Below are positions 54,107 through 64,000 of a stretch of DNA of 64,000 nucleotides, piece by piece. Numbering within the stretch: the first letter of the stretch is position 1; each line of letters opens with the position of its first letter. The stretch lies in assembly GCA_964036315.1 (NCBI GenBank), contig OZ038495.1:24275690-24339689 (forward strand). The letters run 5' to 3'. The notes below the pieces were generated by a model, which was not told the origin of the DNA, did no database searches, and saw only the letters and a program-made list of their open reading frames with translations. The position numbers were made by a program, and so were the translations under genes. The stretch is from Acanthosepion esculentum. Taxonomy: Eukaryota > Mollusca > Cephalopoda > Sepiida > Sepiidae.

Positions 54107-56266
54107 TTTTTCAGTATTTTATCGCGGCGCCTGACGAGATTTCTTTTGGTTAATAATTACATCGACACGTCAGTACAAAAGGGGGGAATTCCTGGTTTCC
54201 CAGGATGCCTCGAACATACTGGAGTAGTCACGCAGATATTAAGAGAAGCTAAGGAAAATAAGGGCGACATCGCCGCATTGTGGTTGGACCTAGCCAATGC
54301 ATATGGATCCATTCCACATAAATTATTAGAAGTGGCCCTAAGGAGATATCATATTCCCGAGAAGATCAGCCTATTAATCCTGGATTATTATAACAACTTT
54401 CAAATAAGAACTATTTCCAGGTTTATAGTTTCCGATTGGCACAAAATCGAAAGGGGTACTATTACAGGCTGTACGATCTCAGCTACCCTATTCACCCTCG
54501 CTATAAATATGGTGGTCAAAACGGCCGAAGTCGAGTGTCGAGGCCCTATGATGAATACAGGAGTACGTCAGCCACCGATTAGGGCGTACATGGATGATCT
54601 GACAATTACAACATCTTCGGTCACGGGGAGTAGGTGGATCCTCCGTAGACTTGTAAAACTTATTACTTGGGCGAGAATGTGTTTCAAGCCTGCAAAGTCG
54701 AGATCGTTAGTGATCAAAAAGGGGAAAGTAGCAGAAAATTTCAGGTTCTCGATATCGGGAACTACTATACCGACGTTGACAGAGAGACCCGTGAAGAGCC
54801 TGGGTAAAACTTTTTACAGCACCTTAACGGACACTTTATCTATCCGAATGACGATCTCCGAATTGGAAGTTTGGCTAGCCAAGGTGGACAAGTCAGGACT
54901 TCCAGGCCGTTTCAAGGCGTGGATTTACCAACACGCGGTACTCCCAAGAATTCTATGGCCTTTGTTTATATACGATTTCCCAATGACATCAGTGGAGACC
55001 ATGGAAAGGAGTATTAACGGCTATCTTCGCAGATGGCTGGGACTGCCGAGAGGTCTGAGCAGTGCCGCATTATATGGCAATTCGAATGCACTTCAACTCC
55101 CCTTTAAAGGATTGGTGGAGGAATTCATAGTCTCTAGAACAAGAGGATTCCTACAGTACAGGGAATCTAAAGACCCTAAAGTGGCGGAAGCAGGCATAAA
55201 AGTCCGCAATAGAAGGAAATGGAGTGCAGAGAGCGAACTGGGTACTGCGGAGGAGCGTTTGAGACAGAAGGCTCTCATGGGGACTGTGGCATCAGGTCAT
55301 GCAGGTTTGGGCTACTTTCCTGGTAACCGAGTCAAGAAGGCTAGAGATAAAGAGAAAAGACGATTAATTCTAGAGGAAGTACGTGCTAACGTTGAGGAAA
55401 AAAGATTATGCAAGATGGTGGGATTAAGCCAGCAGGGTGCATGGACACGATGGGAGAGTTTTTTACGGCGGAAAATAAGTTGGTCGGAGATCTGGCACTC
55501 CGACGCCAGTCGCATTAAATTCCTTGTGCAATCCGTGTACGATGTACTACCGAGTCCTGCAAACTTGCATATTTGGGGGATGAGCGAGTCACCATCATGC
55601 CCACTCTGTTCCAGGAAAAGTACGCTGAAACATATCTTAAGCGCTTGCCCAAAAGCACTTGGTGAAGGGAGGTACCGGTGGAGACATGACCAGGTACTAA
55701 AGAAATTATCCGAGATAGTCGCCACAGCAATTAGCGATTGCAGTTGTAAGCCCGAAACGAAGGCGATCTGTTTCATCAAGGCCGGGGAAAAATCTTCCAC
55801 AGTGCGAAAGTCGTCAACCTGCATGCTCGCATCAGCCCGAGATTGGCAGTTAAGAGTAGACCTGGGGAACCAATTGAATATCCCGGTGCAGATCACGACA
55901 TCGTCCCTGCGCCCGGATTTATTGGTCTGGTCGACTGTCTCCAGACAGGTCATAATGCTCGAACTTACAGTACCTTGGGAGGAGAATTTGGAAGAAGCCT
56001 TTGAAAGAAAGTTGGAGAAATACCAGGAGCTAGTTGAGAGATGCAGAGCTAACAAATGGCGGACGACCTGCCTTCCAGTTGAAATCGGATGCCGAGGTTT
56101 TGCAGGAAAATCTGTATGCAGTGCTCTAAGTCGGCTTGGAGTCAGGGGAATAAAAAAGAGAAAGGCAATCAGGGCCCTATCAGAAGCTGCAGAAAAAGCC
56201 TCGAGATGGTTATGGATAAAAAGATCTGTTCCATGGAGCTCTACGACGGGGATTGGTGGGCGTTGA
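54107..56266 (+). CDS. R2-like LINE protein: RT plus restriction-like endonuclease (truncated)
   Basis: About 720 codons open to the TGA. RT motifs in order are QKGGIPGFPGCLEHTGVVTQ, ALWLDLANAYGSIPH, GCTISATLFTLAIN and the catalytic RAYMDDLTITTSS. A thumb region with RRWLGLPRGLSS, the finger CPLCSRKSTLKHILSACPK (C-x2-C-x7-H-x4-C), then the endonuclease core RPDLLVWS...IMLELTVPWEE with downstream FERKLEKYQELV follow. All catalytic landmarks visible are intact. The N-terminal DNA-binding domain and the first RT motifs are missing, so it cannot mobilise itself. The upstream ATG at 53969 lies in duplicated host-LINE sequence in a foreign frame and is not the real start. R2/HERO-type affinity is an inference. 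Confidence 0.88.
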   Translation, partial: FFSILSRRLTRFLLVNNYIDTSVQKGGIPGFPGCLEHTGVVTQILREAKENKGDIAALWLDLANAYGSIPHKLLEVALRRYHIPEKISLLILDYYNNFQIRTISRFIVSDWHKIERGTITGCTISATLFTLAINMVVKTAEVECRGPMMNTGVRQPPIRAYMDDLTITTSSVTGSRWILRRLVKLITWARMCFKPAKSRSLVIKKGKVAENFRFSISGTTIPTLTERPVKSLGKTFYSTLTDTLSIRMTISELEVWLAKVDKSGLPGRFKAWIYQHAVLPRILWPLFIYDFPMTSVETMERSINGYLRRWLGLPRGLSSAALYGNSNALQLPFKGLVEEFIVSRTRGFLQYRESKDPKVAEAGIKVRNRRKWSAESELGTAEERLRQKALMGTVASGHAGLGYFPGNRVKKARDKEKRRLILEEVRANVEEKRLCKMVGLSQQGAWTRWESFLRRKISWSEIWHSDASRIKFLVQSVYDVLPSPANLHIWGMSESPSCPLCSRKSTLKHILSACPKALGEGRYRWRHDQVLKKLSEIVATAISDCSCKPETKAICFIKAGEKSSTVRKSSTCMLASARDWQLRVDLGNQLNIPVQITTSSLRPDLLVWSTVSRQVIMLELTVPWEENLEEAFERKLEKYQELVERCRANKWRTTCLPVEIGCRGFAGKSVCSALSRLGVRGIKKRKAIRALSEAAEKASRWLWIKRSVPWSSTTGIGGR

Positions 56267-56333
56267 GGGGCAGTTGGGAGGAAAAGAGATACGTAGAGGG
56301 ATGACCTAAGTCGCTATTTGGGGGAGGGTCCTC

Positions 56334-56368
<35 letters not shown>

Positions 56369-56949
56369 TGTCACTGGTAGTCCTAACTGGGTTTTTTTTT
56401 TCTGCATTCTTAGTTGGGAGGGGAGAGAGGGGGCGGGGAGGGAAGGAAGAAATGGGAGTGGTGGTAAAGGAAAGCAATTAGCAATCATAATTCCTACGAA
56501 CGTGGTCTTTTTTTTTTTTTTTTTTTTTTTTTTTTGCGGGGGGGGATAATGTAACATTTCATTTGAAAGGAAACTTTTCTTGTTTTTACTTACCTGTTAT
56601 GTCAGACTGTTCGTTGAAGATAAAGGACGATCCGTGTGTTCAAACTAAGACGAAGAAAAAGACGAGCTGGCCGTCGAGCCTTTTTTTTGTATCGTCTTAG
56701 CTGAGGAGGAAGTGACGTAAGTCGGCGCTGATTGGACAGCAGTGGCTTTATTGGCGGAGTCCATTTGTTGCGTGCTTGGCGTATATTTTTTTGTTTGTTT
56801 CAGGATCGCCTGCCGGAATAGTAATGTTTCGGTAGGGTCTCTTGGGCGAGCAAGTATGATGTTGGAAGACCCGAAACTTGCCATGACTCCAAGTCATAAC
56901 ATCACTGACGAGGCGATCCTGAGCACTCATGGGAGTGTTTTCATAACAA
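54107..56949 (+). mobile_element. Nested R2-superfamily LINE (5' truncated)
   Basis: About 2.84 kb inserted into LINE copy 1. It begins inside the RT fingers, carries an open RT-finger-endonuclease frame to 56266, and ends with a ~680-base 3' UTR. That UTR holds two long T runs (56336-56363, 56508-56535) and a structured end (ATCACTGACGAGGCGATCCT, GAGCACTCATGGGAGTG), before the right copy of the duplication. A rearranged relative lies at 7.8-8.5 kb. It is probably a young insertion. Confidence 0.88.
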
Positions 56950-57111
56950 ATGAAGCACATATACTAAAATACTGTGTTAGCCCAAAATGCAGATTCTGTG
57001 ATGAATATGCAGAAACGATTGATCATCTTGTATCAGGTTGCACGATATTGGCACCCACTGAATATAAAACCCGGCATGACAGAGTGGGCCAATATCTGCA
57101 CTGGAAAATTT
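56950..57111 (+). repeat. Long target-site duplication, right copy
   Basis: Identical by eye to 53945-54106; the offset is 3005 bases throughout. Beyond it the host LINE continues with TGCAACTTCTACTGGAAGGA, while the left copy runs into the insert. Confidence 0.9.
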
Positions 57112-57600
57112 GCAACTTCTACTGGAAGGAAACTGAAAGAAATTGGTATGAACACCAGCCAGACCCGGTTACGGAGATAGGACCTGTTACAATTTGATGG
57201 GACTACACAATACACACAGACAGAACAATCGAAGTCAACCGCCCAGACATTGTTATTAAAAACCACAAACAAAATAAGTGCCACCTTATTGATATGGCAG
57301 TCCCTGCAGACTGCAATGTATCTTTGAAGATATTCGAAAAGCTGTCAAAATACAAGGACCTTGAAATAGAAATCCCAAAAATGTGGCACATGGGAACATC
57401 AACAATCGCTGTTGTAGTTGGAGCCCTTGGACTGGTTGGAAAAGATTCCAGTAGAGTAATTAAAGAGATCCCTGGAAGTCGATTCCTCAAAGAGATACAA
57501 AAAATTGTTCTGACAAGTACAGCGCACACTTTAAGAAGGGCTTTATCTATGTAATTATTTTTTCTTGTCACTGGAAAGTGTCATGATGCCATTTCTAGAC
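57112..57600 (+). pseudogene. Dong/R4-like LINE copy 1, 3' part (endonuclease)
   Basis: Continuation of the host LINE after the nested insertion: NFYWKETERNWYEHQPDPVT, the endonuclease core NRPDIVIKNHKQNKCHLIDM with the PD and the following acidic strand, and SKYKDLEIEIPKMWHMGTST. The C-terminus VVVGALGLVGKDSSRVIKEI...LRRALSM ends at a TAA at 57552. A frame change near 57197 splits it. The usual non-coding 3' end and TAA tail are not seen; similarity to the other copies stops near 57600. Confidence 0.85.
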
Positions 57601-57604
57601 TTAT

Positions 57605-58480
57605 TGAAAACAAGTAAATATACAATTGTGTTAGTGACAATAAAGTTTAAGATGTAAAAAGTAGTTCCCCGTGTATCGTGTGGGAATACAAATGTGCGTT
57701 GTAAGAACTTGTTTAAATTTGTTCAGAGTTCAAGGATATTTGATATATGTGTTTGAAAGTGAGAATGTTGTGCAAGAGGACGATAAAGTCTTGAATAGTT
57801 CGCTTGGCTTTTGAAACAGACCGTTCACAGTGTTGTGTGTATGTAATTTATGTCTGTGTGTATGTTTGAGTAGACAATACGTGGTTAAGCCTCTGAAATT
57901 TTATATTCTACTAATGTTCTTTCTTTAATTTCTGCTATATATACACAGAACATAAGCTCCAGGGACAAGAACAGGAAAAATATTGAAAGAAATGTCAATT
58001 TATGTGATTGGTCAAAAATCGACCAATTGCTGATCTTTTTCTATAACAAGTTTGGTAAGGTAAAACATGTGAAAATTTTATGTGGCTTGTGCGATGCATA
58101 AATTGTCTTTAAAGAAAGTAGTGTTTATTTTCTGTCCAATGACTGTTGAGTGATTTGTGGGCGTGGTATATGTAAACGTCCACTACAGATTCTTATTACA
58201 GACTAGACTACCCATGACGCGTTCACGTTATAAAACATCGAAAAAATTGTCTGTCTGAAGAAAGTTGAAATAAAAAATACTTACTGTATAAACAACTCGT
58301 ATTTTTACATCTTATTCATTTAAAATATTTTTTCAATTAGATTAACTTAAAAATATTCTTTTAATATGCCAAAAAATATTTTTATTTCCTTTTCATTTGA
58401 AAAAAAAAATTTTTTTAAATATGGCATTTTTCTTAATTTATAAGATATTGTTCGTTTAAAGAAATCTGAAATATAAATAA
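57605..58480. other. Intron 2 segment: nothing recognised
   Basis: AT-rich with a short (TGTG)-rich patch at 57825-57870. No coding or element features. Confidence 0.5.
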
Positions 58481-58486
58481 TCACAG

Positions 58487-58620
58487 ATGGGTGAAAAGAG
58501 GGAGGGGTGGAAAGAGGAAGAGGTGGAAAGAGGAAGAGGTGGAAAGAGGAAGAGGTGGAAAGATGGAGGGATGGAAAGAGGGAGTGGTGGAAAGAGGAAG
58601 AGGTGGAAAGAGAGAGGTGA
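58487..58620. repeat. 16-bp purine-rich minisatellite
   Basis: About eight imperfect copies of AGGTGGAAAGAGGAAG, some with GGAGGGATGG variants. A purine-only strand over 130 bases could form triplex DNA. The Glu/Gly/Lys and Pro/Phe/Leu frames are artefacts. Confidence 0.9.
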
Positions 58621-58931
58621 AAGCAAACTTAAATCATTATGCACCCGACGGCTGACGTACGCACGATTTACAGATTTTTTAAACATCTATTAGTTAAATC
58701 AAGATTTAAGGTTTAACGTTTTATTTGTATTATAGAATATTAGCGTATATCTTGTAGAAAATTAGTCTATAAATATAATATGTATTACATAAAATAAACT
58801 TATATTTGTGATCTTATATTGTGTGTCATCTGTCAGAATATATTTTTGCATATTATAAAAAAGAAGTACTTGAACTAGTTTCTCGGGCGCTGGAATGAAC
58901 TTGCCAATTATAATGTTACTCTAAGATTACT

Positions 58932-59006
58932 ATTGTAGCGGGTCCCGAGATGATGAGATTTCCAGATGTGTTGTGGACTGCAATGTTGCGGGTCCCGCTA
59001 CAATTA
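58932..59006. repeat. Inverted repeat with GTAGCGGG(T/A)CCC arms
   Basis: ATTGTAGCGGGTCCCG at 58932 is mirrored by CGGGTCCCGCTACAATT ending at 59006, with one central difference and a ~42-base loop. The flanks are AT-rich. The source is unknown. Confidence 0.7.
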
Positions 59007-59009
59007 TTT

Positions 59010-60415
59010 TTATTTTGTCTAGGAAAGGTGTGGAAAGGATCATGCCATTATGCTGGAAGTCGCTATCCAATGTGGTGGTAACAATGCAATTTATATGTGA
59101 CGTGAAATAGCATATGGTAAAATACAAAACAAAACGTAGAGTTGAAAACATAACAATTGAATTTATTACGTATTGAATACATGTGATGTGAACTGAAAAG
59201 TTAGACGGAGTTAGTCTCTTTGATTAGGTAATATTTGTACCTAAGCTCATAACGAATAAGTTGATTATTAAACTGTAGAAGAATGAGTTGTATGTTTGTA
59301 ATTGTGTATTGTACAAGTTGGATAAAAGTTCAGAATTATACCTGCATGAACAGTTCTTTAACGTCTGACTGGATTAGTCGAGACGGGAGTTCTTTTAGAG
59401 TCACATTTTGGCGGCGTGTTAAAATGTACGAGTGACATAGAGAAGTTAGGTTCGAGTGAGGAAGAGCAGGAAAAGAGGGCGAGAATCACACGTGTTGGGT
59501 TTTTATAAATTCGTTGTATCACGTGGGAGGCTCGAAAACGAGTTGGCGCCTAAATAGATTTGTCGCGTGGGGTTGATCTGATTGCTCAAAACTGACCAAT
59601 CAGCAAGATGGATTGAAGGTGATTAACCAATGAATGCTTCTTAATATTTTCTATGTAAGCATGATGTTGGTAGTTATTACAATAGAAAGAGTGCATTTCC
59701 TAGCAGGGTAAACTGGTTGTTGTGGAAGATTCCACACTATAGATAGTAACTATGAATATTTTAGTACAGCAAAATACAAATATGAAATAGGTAAACTGTG
59801 TTGCATAAATTTTTCAAATGAATGGGTTTAACTTGAAAATTCCTATTTGAAATTCTGACTCTCTACCTGATATCGGACACCGATCACTGTAACAAATGGA
59901 AGATACTCATCAACTAAGCATTCCAGAAACGTAGCAAAACTTTTACATAAAGCGGCAAAATAGTCGTGTAGCCCCAGTCTTCTAAGTTTATAAAAAATGG
60001 TGCAAAATATACAACTATCTCAACCACAAGAAAAAATATTAGATATTTTAGAAAGAAGAAATATTAGTTACCTTAGAAATATGAAATATTAGTTACTTAG
60101 TAATTTTAGTTACCATACAGAATCTATCTTTTGTCTTTAAAACAATTTTCATCTAACGTGTCTCCTTTTTATAAAAACAAATAATGATTAATATTCAAGC
60201 GGATAATCCAAGTTTTAGTAACATCACATCAACAAGTCTTGACAGTGATTGACTTTAGAAATATTAATATTTTATATAAGTTGAGATATTTTGACTGTTT
60301 TGAAAAAGACTTGCGGTACGATGTAACATACAGATTATGGAGAAGAATAGAAAATCATACGGTTTAGTAGGTTAATTAGGGTCTCATCTATGACAAACAT
60401 ATGTATCAAAGATAC
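59010..60415. other. Intron 2 segment next to exon 2: nothing recognised
   Basis: No coding, RNA or mobile-element signature seen. 59400-59620 is somewhat richer in G (AGTCGAGACGGGAGTTC, GAGTGAGGAAGAGCAGG) but has no long open frame. Confidence 0.45.
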
Positions 60416-60419
60416 TTAC

Positions 60420-60642
60420 GTCACTGGTCATCGATGATTGAAATACTGATTTGTCATAAACCCAGGAAGCACAATTAGTCAGTGTCTCGTTTCCCAGGAC
60501 ACTCTTGTTAGCATAAAGATGGCAGCTACTGTACACTAGTTTCCCATCCACTATCTCTTCAGGAATGTATTCTTTAATAAGCTCAGCGTGGGTTTCGCTT
60601 TGCACTTCGTAAGCGTCGTTTGTTAAACCAGGAATAGCACAC
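60420..60642 (-). CDS. SLC22-type transporter gene I, exon 2 (extracellular loop)
   Basis: 223 bases with acceptor TCGTCAAAG|GTGTGC and donor AGTGAC|GTAAGT. Encodes CAIPGLTNDAYEVQSETHAE, then YIPEEIVDGKLVYSSCHLYA and CASWVYDKSVFQSSMTSD. The last part is the diagnostic SLC22 string C-x-x-W-V-Y-D-x-S-x-F. The loop carries conserved cysteines and N-glycosylation sites (NKS, NET). It joins exon 3 to read SDFNLVC. Its first base completes an Arg with a phase-2 exon 1 such as that at 3457-3599; exon 1 of this gene was not found before the right edge. Confidence 0.93.
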
Positions 60643-60659
60643 CTTTGACGAAAAATGAA

Positions 60660-62740
60660 AATATATTTTTATAATAGAGTGAAGAATTATAAATATATTT
60701 AATTTACAACAAGAACAAGAACAATAATATTAATAATAACAATAATAATATTGATCAATAATTAATTTCCTTATGATTTTTTGTAGATATGATTATTTTT
60801 ATTCTTATTGTATACATTAGGTACCTCCACGAGATCGTTAAAAAATCAGCATTATCGTGGTGAAAAGATTCTCCAAACGTAATGAAAACATAATTTTATC
60901 GTTAAAATCTTTGCGAGGAAGAATCAAAGTATTTTTGACTATTTTATTACATTTTTTACGCCTTTTTAGAAAATTCAATATTTTGATTAAAAAACTTGTT
61001 TTTCTTGCGTCGGCGGTTGTACTAACTTTTAGCATAGCATATTTCCACCTCTTTTTTGCGATGAAAGACACATTATTTTGGAAATCCATGCAAAAATCAA
61101 ATATTTCTCGGAGTTTAATGAAATTTTCAGGACTTATTCACAAATGAATGAAAATAGCTTTCTTTAAAATTTTAATGAGAAAATCTTGGTAAAAATATTT
61201 TTTACGTGTGTTTCTCCCCTCAAATAATTTTATGAAAGTTTCAGAAATTCATCGCGATAGAGACTATATTAGTTAAAAGCAGAATTATTTTAAGAATTTA
61301 AATCACCGATTTTATTTTGCACATAACATAGTTACAAAAGATATAAGCATTATACTTATCAGGGGGAGAGTATCATTGCATGCCTTCACTTTATCGCCAG
61401 AATTCTTTCTTTGTGTGCAGATGCTGCCTCTCTTGATGCACAAGAATCGCTGGCATGTTGTGCAACGGACTGAAGACTTCACAGCTTTGACAGAATAGTC
61501 TTTGTAGGCAACAGTTGGGTTTTTCTGCTTGAATTTATTTTATTTATAAGTGCACACCGCACAGTGGTGGTTAGTGGAGGCAACTTCTGGTATGTATTAC
61601 ACATATTACAATAATATAAAATAATATAAAATAAAATAAATCATTTTTTTTGTAATCAGGAAAACCAGTTACCGAAAATCTGCTCCGAATCAAAATATAA
61701 AAATACAATGAAACTAAAATATTATTTAATTAGAAAAGCTTTTAATTGCTTTTATGAATGAGATAAATTATGGATACTATTGTCTTAAGAAAAAATCGAT
61801 GAATTGCTTTAATTTTTTAAAAACTTTTAAACAAAATAATTTATAAAGTTTTAAATCTTTTAAATTTCTGGATTGTTTCCTAAATTTTAAAGAATACTGA
61901 TTTCTTTAGAATTACATAAAAAGGCGCTCACGTTATATTCCACAATTATATTTTAGAAATATATAGACCGTTGAAAAACATTAGATATATTTCTATCTGT
62001 CATTCATGTATATTAACATGTCAACACCTTAAATAAACAGTTACTGCCATGTTAAAGAAATATATTTATGCGATATTTTAAACTTAAAGTAATATTTGTT
62101 TCAAATCAGATTAATTAAACTTAAAATGATTTAATATTCTTTAAATAAGGTTTCAGAAAAGTATTCTTATTTTATTTTTGGAAGATTTAATAATAAAGAG
62201 AATTAAATTCTGATGAGTGATGGCTAAAAAGGCGCTAAATTCAGTAATTTCAAAACGAAAACTCTTTCCGGTAAATTTAAGTTAGTTTTGAAATACAGCA
62301 AGATATTTTGATTATTGAAAATATTAAATTTAATCTATTAGCTTGAAATTAAAACTAAATTAAAAGCTTCAAGAATTTTTTTCATTTTTAAAATCCATTT
62401 AAACGTCAGGTATCGCGTTTCTTTGATAGTATCTGAATAAAATAAATATAAAATAATATATCTATAAAAAGCATACTTGAAATATATTTAGTTGTAAATA
62501 GTTATAATCCTTCACTATATTATAAACTTACTTAAAAGTGTTTTTACGCACTTTCTTATCCATAAACGAAAAACTTCGATTAGATACGAATTATAACTAA
62601 TACACATAACTAAAGCGTTTCAAATTAGATTACGTCATGCAAAAACTAATTTTAAATAAACAAATAAATAATTAACATCTTTTAAGGGAAATTAAGTAAA
62701 ATGTTTTTAAGATATATATAATTTCTGCAAATAAATTTAA
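60660..62740. other. Intron 1 segment: AT-rich, no gene; 61.68-62.21 kb repeats 15.1-15.9 kb
   Basis: Very AT-rich. The stretch 61680-62210 is the inverted partner of 15100-15930. A less AT-rich patch at 61370-61560 (GGGGGAGAGTATCATTGCAT...) is unexplained. No SLC22 exon 1 was found. Confidence 0.5.
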
Positions 62741-62744
62741 TTTT

Positions 62745-63160
62745 ACTATTCAATCCCTTGAAAGCGATGTTTATAATCTATTTTCAAAGTCCCCTAAACG
62801 GTCAATGTATGACTAAAAATATTGTATATAAAGCTTGTATATATCCTAATAATAATGCTAGATTTTATTATAGGTTCACTGAAACTCCTTGGAAATTTCG
62901 TTTCAATAACCATGAGATAAATTTGAACAACGTGAAATGTATTAATAGCACATTTCTAAGTATTTCTGACAATTAAAAAATGGTGGTAATACACCCATAA
63001 TTACATGGGATATAATAGCTAAAATGGGGAAGGAGAAAGATGTAAACGATGTCTTGTACAATAATTAAGTATTTTAAAACATTTAAATAACCCTAATTTA
63101 TTAAACAAGGGTAATGAATTAATGGTCACATGTAGATATTTTGATCCAGATTAATTCAAA
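62745..63160 (+). pseudogene. Penelope-like GIY-YIG relic
   Basis: Broken plus-strand frames read CMTKNIVYKACIYPNNNARF, FTETPWKFRFNNHEINLNN, then after a stop PIITWDIIAKMG and ERCKRCLV, and further on NLLNKGNELMVTCRYF. This order (NIVYKA.., Y.G.TE..FK.R...H, W.I..K, C..C, NKR.EL...CRH) is the C-terminal endonuclease region of another Penelope-like family. Stops and lost residues show decay. Confidence 0.65.
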
Positions 63161-63514
63161 TTGTAGACTATACATTTCCTTTTTAATTTTATTTTGTTAT
63201 TATTAGTTGATTAAATATAATTTTTTTTGTATAAATGTTTATTCGTAAGCTCCGATTGGTTACTTTATACCTAATTGTATGTATGTCTAGATAATTTTAA
63301 ATAATCCTTCATACCTAATTATTAACAGTTATATTTTTAAGTTTTAGTCTGTTCACGTTTTCCATGCAATGTGTCATTTATATTATATGAATAGGATGCA
63401 CACCATTTTGTGTGCGGGGTTTATTTGTGTCATACATTTTGTTTTTGCGCCGTATCTACAGCTTATGTTCATTTCTTGGATGTATGGTCTACGATAATTA
63501 TAAGCATATTTATT

Positions 63515-63518
<4 letters not shown>

Positions 63519-63563
<45 letters not shown>
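63519..63563. repeat. (TA)n microsatellite
   Basis: About 22 TA units in AT-rich DNA. Confidence 0.93.
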
Positions 63564-63566
<3 letters not shown>

Positions 63567-63756
63567 TGAATATACATATTCAATAATATATACTTATAGT
63601 TCTGTCTCATAACATTGAGCACTGTATTTATAAGACCTGTGGAAGAAATATATTTATACGCACGTAAAATTTTTCGTTCTTGTATGTATTTTTTATCATA
63701 CACATACCTGTATGTATATATACGTATATGTTTGTGAATATTGCACATATCATATC

Positions 63757-63803
63757 ATATATATATATATATGATTATTCATATGTACCTTTATCTATCT
63801 ACA

Positions 63804-63852
<49 letters not shown>

Positions 63853-63902
63853 CTATATGTCTGTGTGTGTGCGCGCGCGCGTGTGTATGTGTGTGCGGGT
63901 GT
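63757..63902. repeat. Compound (AT)n, (CT)n and (GT/GC)n microsatellites
   Basis: ATATAT at 63757, CTCTCT at 63803-63821, TATA at 63822-63850, then GTGTGCGCGC to 63904. Alternating purine-pyrimidine DNA of this kind can adopt Z-form. Confidence 0.9.
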
Positions 63903-63903
63903 G

Positions 63904-64000
63904 TACAGCGTGGTCGGAAAGTCTTATCACCCCTACTAAAAAGTAATGAGAACAAAAAAACAAGTACTGGATTCAATTTATTCCGTTTCATTGACGCTGT
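63904..64000 (+). mobile_element. Possible DNA transposon terminus running off the edge
   Basis: TACAGCGTGGTCGGAAAGTC followed by TTATCACCCCTACTAAAAAG resembles the inverted-repeat start of mariner/Tc1-like elements (TACAG..TG..CGGAAAGT). Its other end is outside the window. Confidence 0.3.

Larger units (their letters stand above)
28954..60642 (-). other. SLC22-type transporter gene I (exons 2-9 assembled)
   Basis: A multi-exon gene for a plasma-membrane organic cation/anion transporter-like MFS protein. Eight exons of 223, 104, 155, 172, 216, 227, 182 and 168 bases are bounded by consensus splice sites, and their phases join without a shift. With a 143-base exon 1 like that at 3457-3599 the protein would be about 529 residues, normal for SLC22 (roughly 530-560). 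The 104- and 155-base exons match lengths familiar from vertebrate SLC22 genes. Hallmarks are a large glycosylated first loop, DRFGRK, ESPRWLL, LDRVGRR and ELYPT.VRN. Exon 1 and the promoter lie right of the window. Substrate is unknown. Introns hold most of the mobile elements listed here. Confidence 0.92.

Noticed and set aside
55312..56055. A 247-codon minus-strand frame
   Set aside because: Antisense shadow of the nested LINE coding region; no domain features.
53969..56266. A 765-residue protein starting at the ATG at 53969
   Set aside because: The first 46 codons read duplicated host-LINE DNA in the wrong frame. The LINE-derived protein part begins only after 54107, so the ATG is fortuitous.
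56241..56557. Lys-rich minus-strand frames
   Set aside because: Translations of two poly(T) runs in the LINE 3' UTR.
60857..61147. A 96-codon plus-strand frame
   Set aside because: AT-rich composition with Leu/Lys/Phe bias and no recognisable domain; both strands are open by chance.

Overview
The window looks like intron-rich, AT-rich, repeat-dense animal DNA. Long (TA)n and (TAA)n tracts, abundant LINE debris, Penelope-like and Gypsy elements and 5S-derived SINEs point to a molluscan, most probably cephalopod (octopus-like) genome. The organism is an inference; no sequence here proves it.

The host genes are a cluster of SLC22-type (organic cation/anion transporter, MFS) genes on the minus strand. 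Gene I spans 60642 down to 28954. Eight coding exons (exons 2-9) were assembled by eye, and their splice phases chain without error; exon 1 lies beyond the right edge. Gene II keeps only exons 7, 8 and 9 (16836 to 13647), and its exon 8 donor is displaced by 2 bases. A frameshifted exon 2 copy sits on the opposite strand at 20.5 kb. Gene III is represented by exon 1 (3599-3457) and runs out of the window to the left; a doubtful MFS-like exon lies at 42-260.

The introns and spacers are filled with mobile DNA. The main items are a palindrome with a tandem core (2.4-2.9 kb), a GC-rich hairpin repeat (5.5-6.2 kb), a complete but decayed Gypsy LTR element (20.9-25.8 kb, minus), a 26/27-bp minisatellite (26.1-27.3 kb), an RTE LINE (30.2-32.6 kb, minus), a Penelope-like fragment (37.2-38.25 kb, minus), several R2-superfamily LINE copies beside (TAA)n (43-57.6 kb), a Helitron-like element (49.7-50.4 kb) and a second Penelope relic (62.8-63.2 kb).

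The most notable items are: (1) a tandem pair of hammerhead ribozymes 316 nt apart, matching the layout of an animal retrozyme, with a broken third copy 23 kb away; (2) an R2-like LINE, open through its RT and endonuclease regions, nested in another LINE and flanked by an exact 162-bp duplication; (3) repeated junctions between (TAA)n and LINE copies, suggesting microsatellite-targeted insertion of a Dong/R4-like family; (4) a SINE with a 5S rRNA-derived head and a possible tRNA-like body; (5) an SLC22 exon whose splice acceptor is formed by a (TAA)n microsatellite.
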